Below, piece after piece: positions 33,339-44,900 of a DNA stretch of 64,000 bases; position 1 is the stretch's first letter; every line of letters starts with the position of its first letter. Below the pieces are notes generated by a model. The model ran no database searches. It was not told where the DNA came from and saw nothing but the letters and a program-made list of their open reading frames with translations. Source of the stretch: Apostichopus japonicus (lineage: Eukaryota; Echinodermata; Holothuroidea; Aspidochirotida; Stichopodidae). The stretch spans positions 21,651,841 through 21,715,840 of the forward strand of contig NC_092575.1 in the NCBI RefSeq assembly GCF_037975245.1, in the 5' to 3' direction. The position numbers and the translations under genes are program-made.

Positions 33339-36300
33339 CTGGAAAGTAAGAAACAAAACAACATGGTTAATAGACTTGTATCCACGGAGTTGCATATCTC
33401 ATCGCCAGCAAAACACTAATTACAAACACTGCAAATTAATGATTAGCTACGCAGTCTGGCAATCGGAGGTACTACTTGACATTTCCATTACACCTATGAA
33501 GTTTCTATGTCAATTCAATGTATCAACAAACATGATTGACCTTTGACCTCTGACCATTACCTTTCGTTCCGGGTGTTTGCGAGGACGCAAGGGTTCTCCC
33601 TGGGGTACCATCCCAACAAGTTTGAAGAAAATCGTCCCAGTCGTTTAGGAGTTTTTGACCGAACACAGACACAACACGTGTGACACTTCCCTCAGTCATG
33701 GACTTCCGGTCACCATGGGGTACCCCACAATGGGAAACCCCCCGAGAGGAGTTACTCTTGAAATTAACCATTACCATGGCAACTGTTGCTATGGCAACTG
33801 ACATTACTGTATATGGCCCAACTGGCAAAGGAACTACAATTTCTCATCCTCCCTATGGGAGCGATGATGACGACGACGATGATGATGATGATGATGAAGA
33901 AAATGACGATGATGAAGAAAATGACGACGACGTTGACAATTACGATGAGGATGACGATAATGATGATGACGACGATGATGACGACGATAATGATGACGAC
34001 GATGACGATGGCGATGACGACGATGATGATGATGATGAGGATGGCGATGACAATGACAATGCCGACGACGATGACGATGCTACATAATAAAAACCATTCA
34101 AATGATTCAGTCTATTTACCTCGGTTCTGTGACCACTCTGTTTATAGCGTTAAATAGGACATCTGAAGTCATTGTTTGCAAATTCATTACCACGCCCAGT
34201 CCTCTTGTAGCAAGACGGTTTGCGATATCGGGATGATCGGTGAAGAACGGAATGCATACGCTAGGGACAGCGTGGAAGGTTGAAAAACACTAATTACAAA
34301 CACTGCAAATTAATGATTAGCTACGCAGTCTGGCAATCGGAGGTACTACTTGACATTTCCATTACACCTATGAAGTTTCTATGTCAATTCAATGTATCAA
34401 CAAACATGATTGACCTTTGACCTCTGACAATTAACCATTCGTTTTGGGGTTTTGCTAGGACGCAAGGGTTTTCCCTGGGGTACCATCCCAACAAGTTTGA
34501 AGAAAATCGTCCCAGTCGTTTAGGAGTTTTTGACCGAACACAGACACAACACGTGTGACACTTCCCTCAGTCATGGACTTCCGGTCACCATGGGGTACCC
34601 CACAATGGGAAACCCCCCGAGAGGAGTTACTCTTGAAATTAACCATTACCATGGCAACTGTTGCTATGGCAACTGACATTACTGTATATGGCCCAACTGG
34701 CAAAGGAACTACAATTTCTCATCCTCCCTATGGGAGCGATGATGACGACGACGATGATGATGATGATGATGATGATGAAGAAAATGACGATGATGAAGAA
34801 AATGACGACGACGTTGACAATTACGATGAGGATGACGATAATGATGATGACGACGATGATGACGACGATAATGATGACGACGATGACGATGGCGATGACG
34901 ACGATGATGATGATGATGAGGATGGCGATGACAATGACAATGCCGACGACGATGACGATGCTACATAATAAAAACCATTCAAATGATTCAGTCTATTTAC
35001 CTCGGTTCTGTGACCACTCTGTTTATAGCGTTAAATAGGACATCTGAAGTCATTGTTTGCAAATTCATTACCACGCCCAGTCCTCTTGTAGCAAGACGGT
35101 TTGCGATATCGGGATGATCGGTGAAGAACGGAATGCATACGCTAGGGACAGCGTGGAAGGTTGATTCATATGCACCGTGACCTCCCCCGTTGGAAACAAA
35201 TGCAACGACGTTAGGATGAGCTGTTATTAAAATCAAGGAAGAAAGAAAGTTGCAACAGCAGATACAATCATTACAATAGGGGTAGATTTACCCATTAACC
35301 CATTGACGCCATCACCCGTGATCAAATAATCAATATCTATACCGTCACTGTGCAAACGGTGATAACAGCATGACATGATTTAATGTGTTGATATGAGAGT
35401 CACGACGTCATTAATCTGATGTCATGTGATAACGACAACGCTAATGATCACCCATACAATGTCATCATAATACAAACTGTGTATATTAATGGTCATAGGG
35501 CTATGAGGGCGTCATTAATCTGATGTCATGTGATAACGACAACGCTACTACCGAAAACATAACCTGTGTCCAAATGAAACCCATACAATATCATCATTAT
35601 ACAAACTGTGTATGTGAATGGTCATAGGGCTATGAGGGCGTCATTAATCTGCAGTCATGTAATTAAGACGACGACATTAACTCGTCATACATAACTATTA
35701 GGTGCGACGGGTCTAAACATCACGATGACATCATTATTAAGGCATACTAACTGTGGTCATAGGATGCCACCATTAACTGTCTTTATGATTGGACCATGCA
35801 GTCATGTGATTATGACAAAAACTGATCTTTCTCCAAAAATTCGTTACAAAGGGTTACATTTTGTTATTAATATTGAAACACAAATTTAATTACCAAGAAC
35901 ATCATTTTGTGGGATCCAAGACATGATTAACGTATTGTTCGCTACTGTGGGTGGCTCTAGTTGAGGTAGTGTGCGCCAAATAACTTTGTACGGTAGCCTA
36001 GAAATTGCATCAGCCAAAACGTCGATTTTATCTTGATCCATTGACGTCATAAACGATCCGAGAGAAACCAAGACTACTCCAGTGTCGCCTGCGCTGTTCA
36101 AAAAGTCCAGTAGTTTCTATAAATACATTAGAAGAAGGAAAAAATCACTTACAGACGAGATATTCATGTAACTTGTTCTGTCATGGCGGTGGTGGGGGGG
36201 GGCGTTGATGGTTCGGTCGAACCTCCATTATGAGAATAAATTAAAACAAAGAACACAAAACCAACTGCGATAACATTTCAACGATGAAAATCAATACACG

Positions 36301-38827
36301 GAAGATGTTTATTAACTGCTCCTGAAATTACTCTACCTCTTATCGTTATGTCTATTAAATGCATCATTGTTTTTGTCGGTAAAACGAACCTCCCCTTCAC
36401 CCTCTCCGTTCCCATCCACCTAAGTGATCCAACTAATAGGCCTTTCTCCTAAAGTTATGTAATATATAAGTCCACGTGGTCATTAGTTATTCAAATTTTT
36501 TCACCGGTTAAATTTGAAAAGAGGAAAGTTGCAAATTTCAGTCAAGTTTGTTCTGCCTATAAGTTTGAATCGGAAAGGGTGTCCTTAATTTATATTGCTA
36601 CCACCACGCCCCACCCCACCCTGGTATAAGCTCCCTGCGTGGATACGGTTGTGAGTTAACTTATTGTAAACTGTCTCGAATTTGTGGGTAAAAAAAAAAA
36701 AATTTGTTGATGATTAATAATATTTTTGTAAAAACTTTCCCAACAGATGTTTGGGACCAAAAAGATGCGTTGTGAGCAAAGCGCAAAATAACACACATAT
36801 GCATCCTCCCATTCGACTTTACCTTTCTCACTCCCCCCCCCCCCCCCCCCCCTTCAATAGTTTCTTTGTGATATAAGGGTTGTTTTCGTAATGCGAAGAT
36901 AGCTAAAATATTTTCATTTTGTCCCCGCGTCTTTTAACGACTGCAGGAATTTGGCAGGAAACATTTTTTAATTCGCTCCAATTAAATTTCATTCCTGGTT
37001 AGGTTCGTTGCTGAGTGAGAACGTTTATACGAATACGAAACGCTTCAATGTCAGCCGATTATTGCAAATCATATTTATATGCAAATTATATGCAAATCAG
37101 TTGGCAAGTCCCATGTGCAAATTTGTTGCGTATATGTAGGCCCTATACAACCATGTGCATAAGCACATTTTGTGACACTATTTTATTCGTGTTGTTACAG
37201 TATGTCGGAAAAGAGGAACATTCATTTGCATTCGCACTACAAAATAAACTTTAATGTAAAGATATCACCGTACTTAATTTATATTTAAGAATATAACGAT
37301 GACGATGCACAACCATGATGGCAATTTGACACACACAAAAAAACCTTTCTATATTAGAATGACCCAAAAAAGTTGCGAAATGCAATAAAAAAATTCAAAC
37401 AATTCATGCGAGATTACACTGATGATACTACTGTTTTTTAAATGTTTAAAGGGATTTTAATTTTCCCCTATACTATTTTCTTACAAATCTACAAAAATCA
37501 CTTTAAAATGGAATGGAAGACACCAAGGTAATATTTCAAGGCATAGGAAATTAAGGGTCCATCATTGGGTCCATGATTTCTCGGTAGATGGGGCCGGGAG
37601 AAAAAGTATATTGGTGGAAACTGAAAGTTCTATATACCGAAATACCGCAGTGCATGAGAAAGCACCAACAACTGTAAAGGAAACGTGCCGCGCCACGGGA
37701 GCGTGCTAAATTGTTCCACTAATTACGTTGGACCGAATAAAATGAAGTTTTTGCTAATTTCTGGCGCCAAAAATTGTCAAAACGAAAGGCACAGTTTTCA
37801 CCCGCAATAACGCCACGGCGGATTCCCTTGGATGCGCGCCTGCAATCTTGCCTTATATTTCATTCGCAGGTTATTTATTTAAAAAAAAAATACTTTGCAC
37901 ATGACATGCAATTGCACGCCGCGTGTTTATACTTACCCCCGAGGATAGTTGTGAGGGGGGCTTGGCTAACGAACTCCCTAACATGACAGTGTGTGGTAAG
38001 AATGGTCGAGGATAGTCCAAAACGAAATCGCTATTAGTGAGGAATATCTTTGCCTTCGTCATCAATGTGTTGGCGGTGGACGACTCCGTGTTGATATTCC
38101 ATAATTCTCTCTTCTCGTCGAACCCGTTTACAAACAGTTCCTTATACAAGACAAAGCTGGCAGCGGCCAGTGAGTTCTGTACACGTTCTGTGAACGACAT
38201 ACGGTCTGAAAGCGCGGTCAACCCTTCAGGTACGTAACTCGGGTTGCTAGGTAACCCAAGCAATCTTGCGAGGGAAGGGGGCATGAAACCAGCATTTAGT
38301 GGAACGAAGGGTATCCCTAATCGTTCCAATACCATTAAAGGAAATAATGCAAACGGATCGAAAAGTGCCAAATCGAAACTCTTTTCGGTTAGTTCTTTCA
38401 TAACTTCGTAATTTCCCAAAACGGATTCCATTTCCGACGAGAAAAATTCTACGGATCGATTTAGCTGAGTGAAATAAACGTCTGCTGACATCTCCCCTCT
38501 CACTGATTTCGTGATAAATTCTTCCATACTTCCTAGAATAAATTCGCGATCATATTTTGAATTATAACTAATGAACGGTATCCGATCTGAAGGAGATGCA
38601 TGCCAAGAGGAATTCAAAAAGATAGAACTTGTAACCATGGTTACACTGTGCCCCCTGTCGACAAGTTTTTCTCCCATCATCCGAGGAGCAAGGGAATGCG
38701 TGGCTTCCCCTAGTCCAGGAAAGATCAGAATTTTGGCGCATTCTGAGGAGGAAGAAAATGATAATAAAACCAACACAACTAACGCTAATTCATATCTCCA
38801 GACAGCCATGCTTGCAAACACTTTCAC
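33098..38827 (-). CDS. UDP-glycosyltransferase (UGT1/UGT2-like), complete, 4 exons
   Basis: UGTs transfer a sugar from a UDP-sugar to small lipophilic molecules in the ER lumen. Exons 38827-37937, 36116-35894, 35220-35001 and 33338-33098 join in frame (1575 nt, 524 residues), the usual family size. Seen: signal peptide about 1-30 (a second Met at 7 could also start), catalytic H44 (GEATHSL), partner D157 (ALFDPFA), GVVLVSLGSFM, SWIPQNDVLG, donor signature about 373-410, and a C-terminal membrane helix about 497-515. Odd: the usual His of the signature (S/T-H-G-G) is N382, and the usual Asp-Gln pair is D406-H407; no dilysine tail follows the membrane helix. The true donor sugar and substrate cannot be told. 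Confidence 0.93.
33862..34083 (+). repeat. (GAT/GAC)n trinucleotide array, copy 1
   Basis: About 220 bp of GAT/GAC with occasional GAA and AAT. Read on the plus strand it gives a run of Asp within a 135-codon open frame. The frame lies antisense in a UGT intron and is low complexity. Confidence 0.85.
34120..34283 (-). pseudogene. Truncated copy of UGT exon 3
   Basis: This is a duplicate of about 163 nt of exon 3, from TFHAVPSVCIPFF through the donor site GAG|GTAAAT. The 5' part, with the HPNVVAF-GGGHG motif and the splice acceptor, is missing. It should not be spliced in, though it retains a donor. Confidence 0.88.
34284..35164. repeat. Tandem duplication in UGT intron 3, unit 2 (overlaps functional exon 3)
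   Basis: This is the second unit; its right part is the 3' portion of the working exon 3. It runs on directly into the unduplicated 5' part of that exon. Confidence 0.93.
34736..34964 (+). repeat. (GAT/GAC)n trinucleotide array, copy 2
   Basis: This is the duplicate of the array at 33862 with two extra triplets, showing slippage after duplication. Confidence 0.85.
35001..35220 (-). CDS. UGT exon 3: donor-sugar signature
   Basis: It encodes about residues 372-444: HPNVVAFVSNGGGHGAYES, then AVPSVCIPFFTDHPDIANRL. The acceptor is aataacag|CTCATC and the donor CCGAG|GTAAAT. The 3' three-quarters of this exon is copied at 34120-34283. Confidence 0.93.
35403..35760. repeat. Tandem ~105-130-bp repeat in UGT intron 2
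   Basis: GTCATTAATCTGATGTCATG begins near 35406, 35510 and 35640. Units share ATACAAACTGTGTAT and GGTCATAGGGCTATGAGGGC. The array fills over half of the 35221-35893 intron. Confidence 0.8.
35894..36116 (-). CDS. UGT exon 2
   Basis: It encodes about residues 298-371: GDTGVVLVSLGSFM and YKVIWRT, ending in SWIPQNDVLG. The acceptor is atttatag|AAACTA and the donor TCTTG|GTAATT. Confidence 0.92.
36117..37936. other. UGT intron 1
   Basis: AT-rich, with a C run of about 20 at 36834-36852. I see no coding sequence or clear element. Confidence 0.5.
37937..38827 (-). CDS. UGT exon 1: signal peptide and acceptor-binding domain
   Basis: It encodes residues 1-297. The N-terminal hydrophobic run LALVVLVLLSFSSSS fits a cleaved signal. 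The acceptor-side domain includes H44 and D157. The donor is TCGGGG|GTAAGT, phase 0. A large first exon covering the acceptor half is common in animal UGTs. Confidence 0.92.
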
Positions 38828-41800
38828 CGCTCAATGATTGTGAGTCGTATATAGCACTGGTATGCGAATATATAGGATTGCGAGGTAGCCTATGTCTGTA
38901 GATATAAAGACATTCAATCAGTGAAGATTTCCAAAGCCTTCTTGTTGAACAATACGAAATCTCTTGACAATCTGAAGATCCTGCAACATAGTGTTGTATT
39001 TGTATTGTTAAGATATAAGAGATATCCGCCCGCATAATATGCGGTCCACGTCGATGATCCTTAAGGGGGGGGGGGGGGGATTACCATGGTGGTATCTAAC
39101 ACTCTGACCGGCTGTAAAATTGTATCATATGCGGGTATACGTTTTTTGTGTTTATTCGCTAATATTTCGAAGTAAAAGTCAGTGTTACTCGAAAAAAGAT
39201 CAGCCGTTTGTTAAACACAATTGTCTAAATTGGTTTACCTTAAAAGCAAGTTGACAATGGTGTAGGGGAAATGAACTGGATTAATAAGGGATCTATGTGT
39301 TGAATCGTTTCGAAAAAAAATACATAATTGGGTTTCACTTCGTTGAGTAGGCCTAGGCTAATTACTGCTCCCATACTCAGCATTTTTTTCTCGGTATCGT
39401 GTGCATGCCGTTGTCATTTCAGACTTGGGCAATATATGGGATTTCAAAACTAAATAACGCCCTTGTTTTGTTATTATTCCTTTGCCCCATTTTTGTTATG
39501 TTGGGGGAGGTGGAAGGATGAGGGGAAAGGGGGTTTATTAGTTTTATGGTGTGCTAATATAAAGCATTATCATTGGGTTTCAGGGGTCATTTTCTTAAAC
39601 CAACATGAAACACAAAAGTGAGTCTGTAATTGATCAGAATACATTTCCAACATTTTCAATCTCACAAAAAAAGATGATAAGATTAAAAGAAAGTATAGTT
39701 CAAAGTTGCTCGAGGAACTAATTATACAAGACTTAACTTTTTAATTTTGGCTGGGGAGGACCAATGCACCCTACATGGACAGGTGCAGGGACCAGCTTCG
39801 ACGACCTCTCCCCCCCCCCATCCAACCGCCACCACTAGTCCTTTATGAACTTTTCTGGATCCGAACCTGATCCTCAATATATTGTCGGCTTGGTTTGCAA
39901 ATGTTCGAATCCTTTGTGCCGAACTGAGATATCAAAAAGTACAAATGTTCAAGGAACTCAGTAGATTTAGATCCGAAAGTATTCATTGGTTGGTATGTTT
40001 CGTCTAAATAGTTGAAGCCAACATTAGGTCATGAAAAACAACAACAGCAGCAACAAGAACAGAATTCCACCAAGATACCACCGTACCAAACGGCACCTGA
40101 AACTACTTTTTTTTTTGGTGATATCATTTTGAATGTTCCAAATTCAGGAATCTACTGGCACGAAGTCGTTGGATATTCACAGGTATCAAGCCATACATGC
40201 ATACAGGTAATAATGATATATTGATCGATTATAGGAGGCATGTAAAAGGAAGAGAAATAAGTGACGTAGCCAAGGGACCACAGGGACATACCTCTCCGGT
40301 CCGAGAGTAATTTCAAAAAGGAATTCCTCCCCTCATTTATATCAGGATGGATGAATGCCTTCCCCCGACACGGCCCCAACCCCCACCACACCACCCCCCG
40401 TAAAGAAAAAACGAGAAGCAAAAGAATAACAAAAATAAAGAATTGGTGAATTGGTGGAGGTACTGACAATTATCACTAACTCATGATTACGAAAATGACG
40501 TTTGACCTGTTAACCTACTTAGTACTATTTTTGCAAAATCAAAAAAACATCAGCATTTTGCATAAAGCGTGAAAACGGTCGTTTAACGGATTTATATCCT
40601 TTGATCAAAATTGTAAATAGTGATTTTTTATGAGCAAAAGGAAAGGGTGGGAGGGGTATGAGGTGAAGGAAGGGGGACAGGATGAGGAAGCAGGGCCTGC
40701 TGGCACCTGTGTCGTCAGTTTGAGGGGGGGGGGATCATTTTAACGGTCAGTTGGGGAAAGTGAGACCACTCCTCAGTGTGTACAACCATCTTTCCTCACA
40801 AGAAAATTGAAGAGTATTCCTTTGGCACAACCTATCGTTTAGACCTAAGTATTAGCCTAATTTATAAATACCTCGGTAGAATGCGCCATTTGAAGATAAA
40901 CTTGATATTTTTCTGTTTAAGGACGCACCAGTCACCCCTCCCCCTACATGGTTGTCGAATCAACGACCCCAGGTCCACGCTCGTTCCACTTCATAAATCA
41001 TTTATGTGCTTCTGGGCATTGCCTGAAGGTAATTATTCCATATCTAAATCAGTCAGGGGCGGGGGGGGGCGGGGGATTTAGAATTTGCCTACTCCCTCTC
41101 ACACACATTTGAAATCCTGTATACGGCACTGAAGCAGTGTGAAAATCTGTTAAATGCAGATTTTTACCTTTAACACGGTTATAGTGCTACCTTGATAATT
41201 TGGTACTTTCAAGATATGTAAGGTGGAACGTATACATTTTCAGAACTGCATGGACGGCAGCAGGACTGTATGCAACTGAAATACTAGACTGTTGAGTCTG
41301 TTATGTAAATTCCGATATCTTAGCTACAACCTTCTTACACTGAGAACTTGCCTCTACCCCCCCCCCCCCCCCCACCCGTCTATACATAACACTCCGCGAG
41401 TGGGAACACTTGTGAGGAGATATACTCATATTTCTGAAAGTTCGGGGTAGGGCTTTTTAGGGACAGATAGAATTCGCCAACAAAGGCTTCTCCAATTTTT
41501 GTTGGATATATGTTACAGCGGTCTCCCGGCGAAATTATGTTACCTCTTTTTTGTGATAGCGCCATCTTTTATCCGCAGATTTGCCCTCTATTCCACAGTA
41601 CAAATGCTGAGATTCATCACCAAGACCAAAATGGGGAAGTGGGGGTTGGGGCAGGGAGAGGGAGGGAAGGATACATTTTTTTATTATTATATAAATCCGT
41701 TATATTCACAACGTACTCTTCCCTTTCCTTTGAGCCACTGAAAAAAACTTGTGTTTTTGTTTTAAATCAGTGAAGGATATTGTTTATGATACTTTAAGTA

Positions 41801-41983
41801 CATTATGATGAGATTCCCACCTTTGCTCTTATATTTTGACTCGCTTAGCTGACCAACTTTTTCAGTGCAACTCAATTCGCGTTAGAGAACATAATGTAGA
41901 TATGTGTGGACTGCACTGCTGTACAGCCTAGCCTAATAATAATAATATCGCTCAGTGTGTGTTGGAAATAATACCACAGAAAC
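38828..41983. other. Intergenic region between divergent UGT and SGSM-like genes
   Basis: About 3.1 kb separates the two start codons, so promoters of both genes should lie here. Seen: G run 39065-39079, C runs near 39811 and 41357, a CAG/CAA-rich run near 40030-40060 and purine tracts near 40640-40690. No TATA box is convincingly placed. Confidence 0.4.
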
Positions 41984-41999
41984 ATGGCTAACACACCAG
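41984..41999 (+). CDS. sgsm: SGSM-like exon 1 (16 nt coding)
   Basis: ATGGCTAACACACCAG is followed by GTAAAG. It gives MANTP plus one base, phase 1, fitting exon 2. The tiny coding part makes this the least certain exon. Confidence 0.65.
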
Positions 42000-44900
42000 G
42001 TAAAGGATTTTATCTATCTAAATAAAATGTTGTCATTTTCAAACAGAATGAATTGTAATTTGTCAAATTATCGCAAATGACGACTGCTTTCTTTTCATTC
42101 TTTTTCAGATGAGGAAACAAAGGACAGGCTCCTTCGAGGAGTCAAGAAAGAGGTAAGATGCCCGTCGAGTTCATTATTGGGACTATGAATTATCATGTTC
42201 TTGATGTGTAAAAGTGATACAGTGATAAGTGATAGGCTTATTCCGTGAAATGATAGATCCCTTGCTATGGATTTGACCGAAGAGCATTAACAACGGTAGC
42301 CTAGGCCTAGCAAAGGTGTCAAAACGGAACCCCTCCCCAAAGAAATCAGGTTATAATCCGCAAATCATCGGACTACATACGCTGTACAGTAGGCCTAGAG
42401 AGTGCACAATGGACCTTCCGGTTATAGGCTTAGGGCCTAGGCTAACGTCAGTAAAACTCGCATAGCATATTAACTGTATTTGCCAACAGTTCGATTATTT
42501 TACCATTCATGAAGGCTGAAGTTGGATCGAACCACGACCCCACATGTTGTGGACCAATTTAGTCCAATTCCTGTAATGCAGACATACATTCTGAATACAC
42601 GACTCACAAGAACAACATTACTTTCAAATAGGCCTACCTACCTACCATCAAAAAACAAAAACAAAAACAACAAGAAATAAATAAGCAAAAAAAGGAAGAA
42701 GAAGAAATAAAAAGCATGGGCATTAACCAAACATATCCCATACCGTAGATCGCTGGGAAGATATATATGCCAGCAGCTGTTTTTGTTAATGCTTAACATT
42801 TTTTTGTGTCCAGCCAACCAACCACTGGTCTCAATATGGGCAACTGTGCATGATCTATAGTTCTGTAAATTAACATGATTAAAGATGACAGTACGTAGAA
42901 TCCCCCTTCAGAAGGTAATTCTAAAGTGACTGCAAGTTTCACCCAAGACCCTGTGAACTCCAAGCGCCTCTTTCCACCAAAAGTGGTCCATGGTCCTGGA
43001 AACTTGCATTTCACCCCTGGAACCATAATATACAGTGTGTAGTCCTTCTGTATATATCAGTTGAACATACCATGCATACATAATTCTAATCCACTTGGGT
43101 ATTTACAGTACCTTCAATTTCTAATCAAGAAATGCAACACTTCAGGTCCGTCCTCTTTGAATTGTCAGGGTAGAGGCCTAGGGTACAGACTGCTCAATCA
43201 GCATATATTCTACCCAGGTGTGTTCTCATCTGTAGTGGTTCAAGTGGTGAGAGTGAATATTTCTACAGGATCAAACTACTGTACATACACACTGTTGTTT
43301 ACATGTTACATGTTAAGTTCTCGAACCGTATAGAGCAATTGAAATTTGAAAACAAATGTAATCATTTGTTGGTAAAATTAGACACAACAGCATAATTTTA
43401 CAGGGAGATAAATGAAATTGATTTTATTTATTTCAGTTTGTATCAACTGCACTTTGACCGTGTGCACCCAAAAATGTTAACAGTACTTTTCAATGTACAG
43501 TAGTGTCAGTAAGTACTTTTCAGTACATGTATAAGTTTGTTTCTGTGCTGTATACTTATTTAGGTCATCAGTCATGACCCCAAATAAGCTAAAAGGTCAA
43601 ATCATGGTCACCCATGCTCACATTTCAACCAGTACTGTTTATGTCACTCTTAAAGTAGTTACACACCCGTAAATATTTACTCCAGAGTACTTTAATTCCC
43701 TTTCTCAATAACTGGCCAGGAATAATTTTGATGGCCGGATCCTCAAGGAAAGCACATTACTTTGAAAACTACTAGGCATTTGTTCATCCTGCTAAGATTT
43801 GCAGCTAATATATCAGGTAGCTTTTGCACTTCAGTGACCGGTCACTTCCTGTGAAGTACCTCATTGACCGGATCACTTCCTATGAAGTATAAATACATAA
43901 TCTCAATGTTGTTCATTTAAAACATTTATGATATCAATTTTTCAAAAATTATGCTTTATTATTTCCACTTGAAGTAAATTGGTTTACATAGACTTAAAAT
44001 ATGAAAATTAGATTTGTAAAGTAGTTTTTAAACTGTTATTAAAATACGAAATATATATGTTATCAGACAACAGCTGTGTTTACATTGGCTGCAAGTACCT
44101 GTGGTACATGTATACATGGCATAGGCTGGAATTATGTTAATGTGAAAACATAATCAGATATACTGTACAGAGTGCTAGTGCAAGTAGCTGTTTACCTTAG
44201 AAACCCTAGTTTTTGTCAATTGAAGGGCAAGTTTTAAGTGCTTCTTGAAAGGATAGAGTTTACATGTAGCCCTTACAGAGCTGCGGTACAGTAAGAGGAG
44301 GCTGAAGTATTGTTTTGATTTTTTTTTTAAATAGCTTTCCTCCCAGTTGCTAACAGTTAATTTACAACAGTGATAAATATATAATTTGTGCACTAGCACT
44401 CTGTACAGTATATCTGATTATGTTTCACATTAACATAATTCAATCCTGAAGTGTTCTTGATGTAGACGGACCTGTAAAAATACGTCTTTTTTAATTGTCT
44501 TTCAGTAACATAAGGGAAAGGGAATGGGTGGGATGGGAGAGATTGGCCCCCCTCCCACAGGTCAATTGGAACGTTGAGTTTGCACCCATTGGCAGTAAAT
44601 TAATAGTCCCCACATAACATGGACAATTTCAGGTTGTTATTTTTGACATGTTATATATCAAAATTATCCTTTTCCTCTACCTCTTCTAAATTAATTGTTA
44701 TACCACTGCTGTTCTTTTGTTACATTTCAATTAATGATGTTTGGACAGAATGTGTATGTAATGTCATCTCGTAAATTAGCTCCATAGTTGCAGCATTCAG
44801 TTACTAGTTTTTATTTTATCATCAAAACCATGGAATTAGTATCACCCTGTCCGGTAGTAAAATATTTCCATGATAAAAACATTGCAATCCCAGAGGTTTC

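Larger units (their letters stand above)
33410..34283. repeat. Tandem duplication in UGT intron 3, unit 1
   Basis: It matches 34284-35164 almost throughout, 874 versus about 881 bp. The junction lies in an A-run (ggttga|aaaacac). One patch near 33555-33600 differs by many bases, and the GAT array is 6 bp shorter here. Confidence 0.93.

Noticed and set aside
37871-37936. Continuation of UGT exon 1 past GGGG|GTAAGT for 21 codons.
   Set aside because: The frame ends in a stop, while splicing at the strong donor joins perfectly to exon 2.
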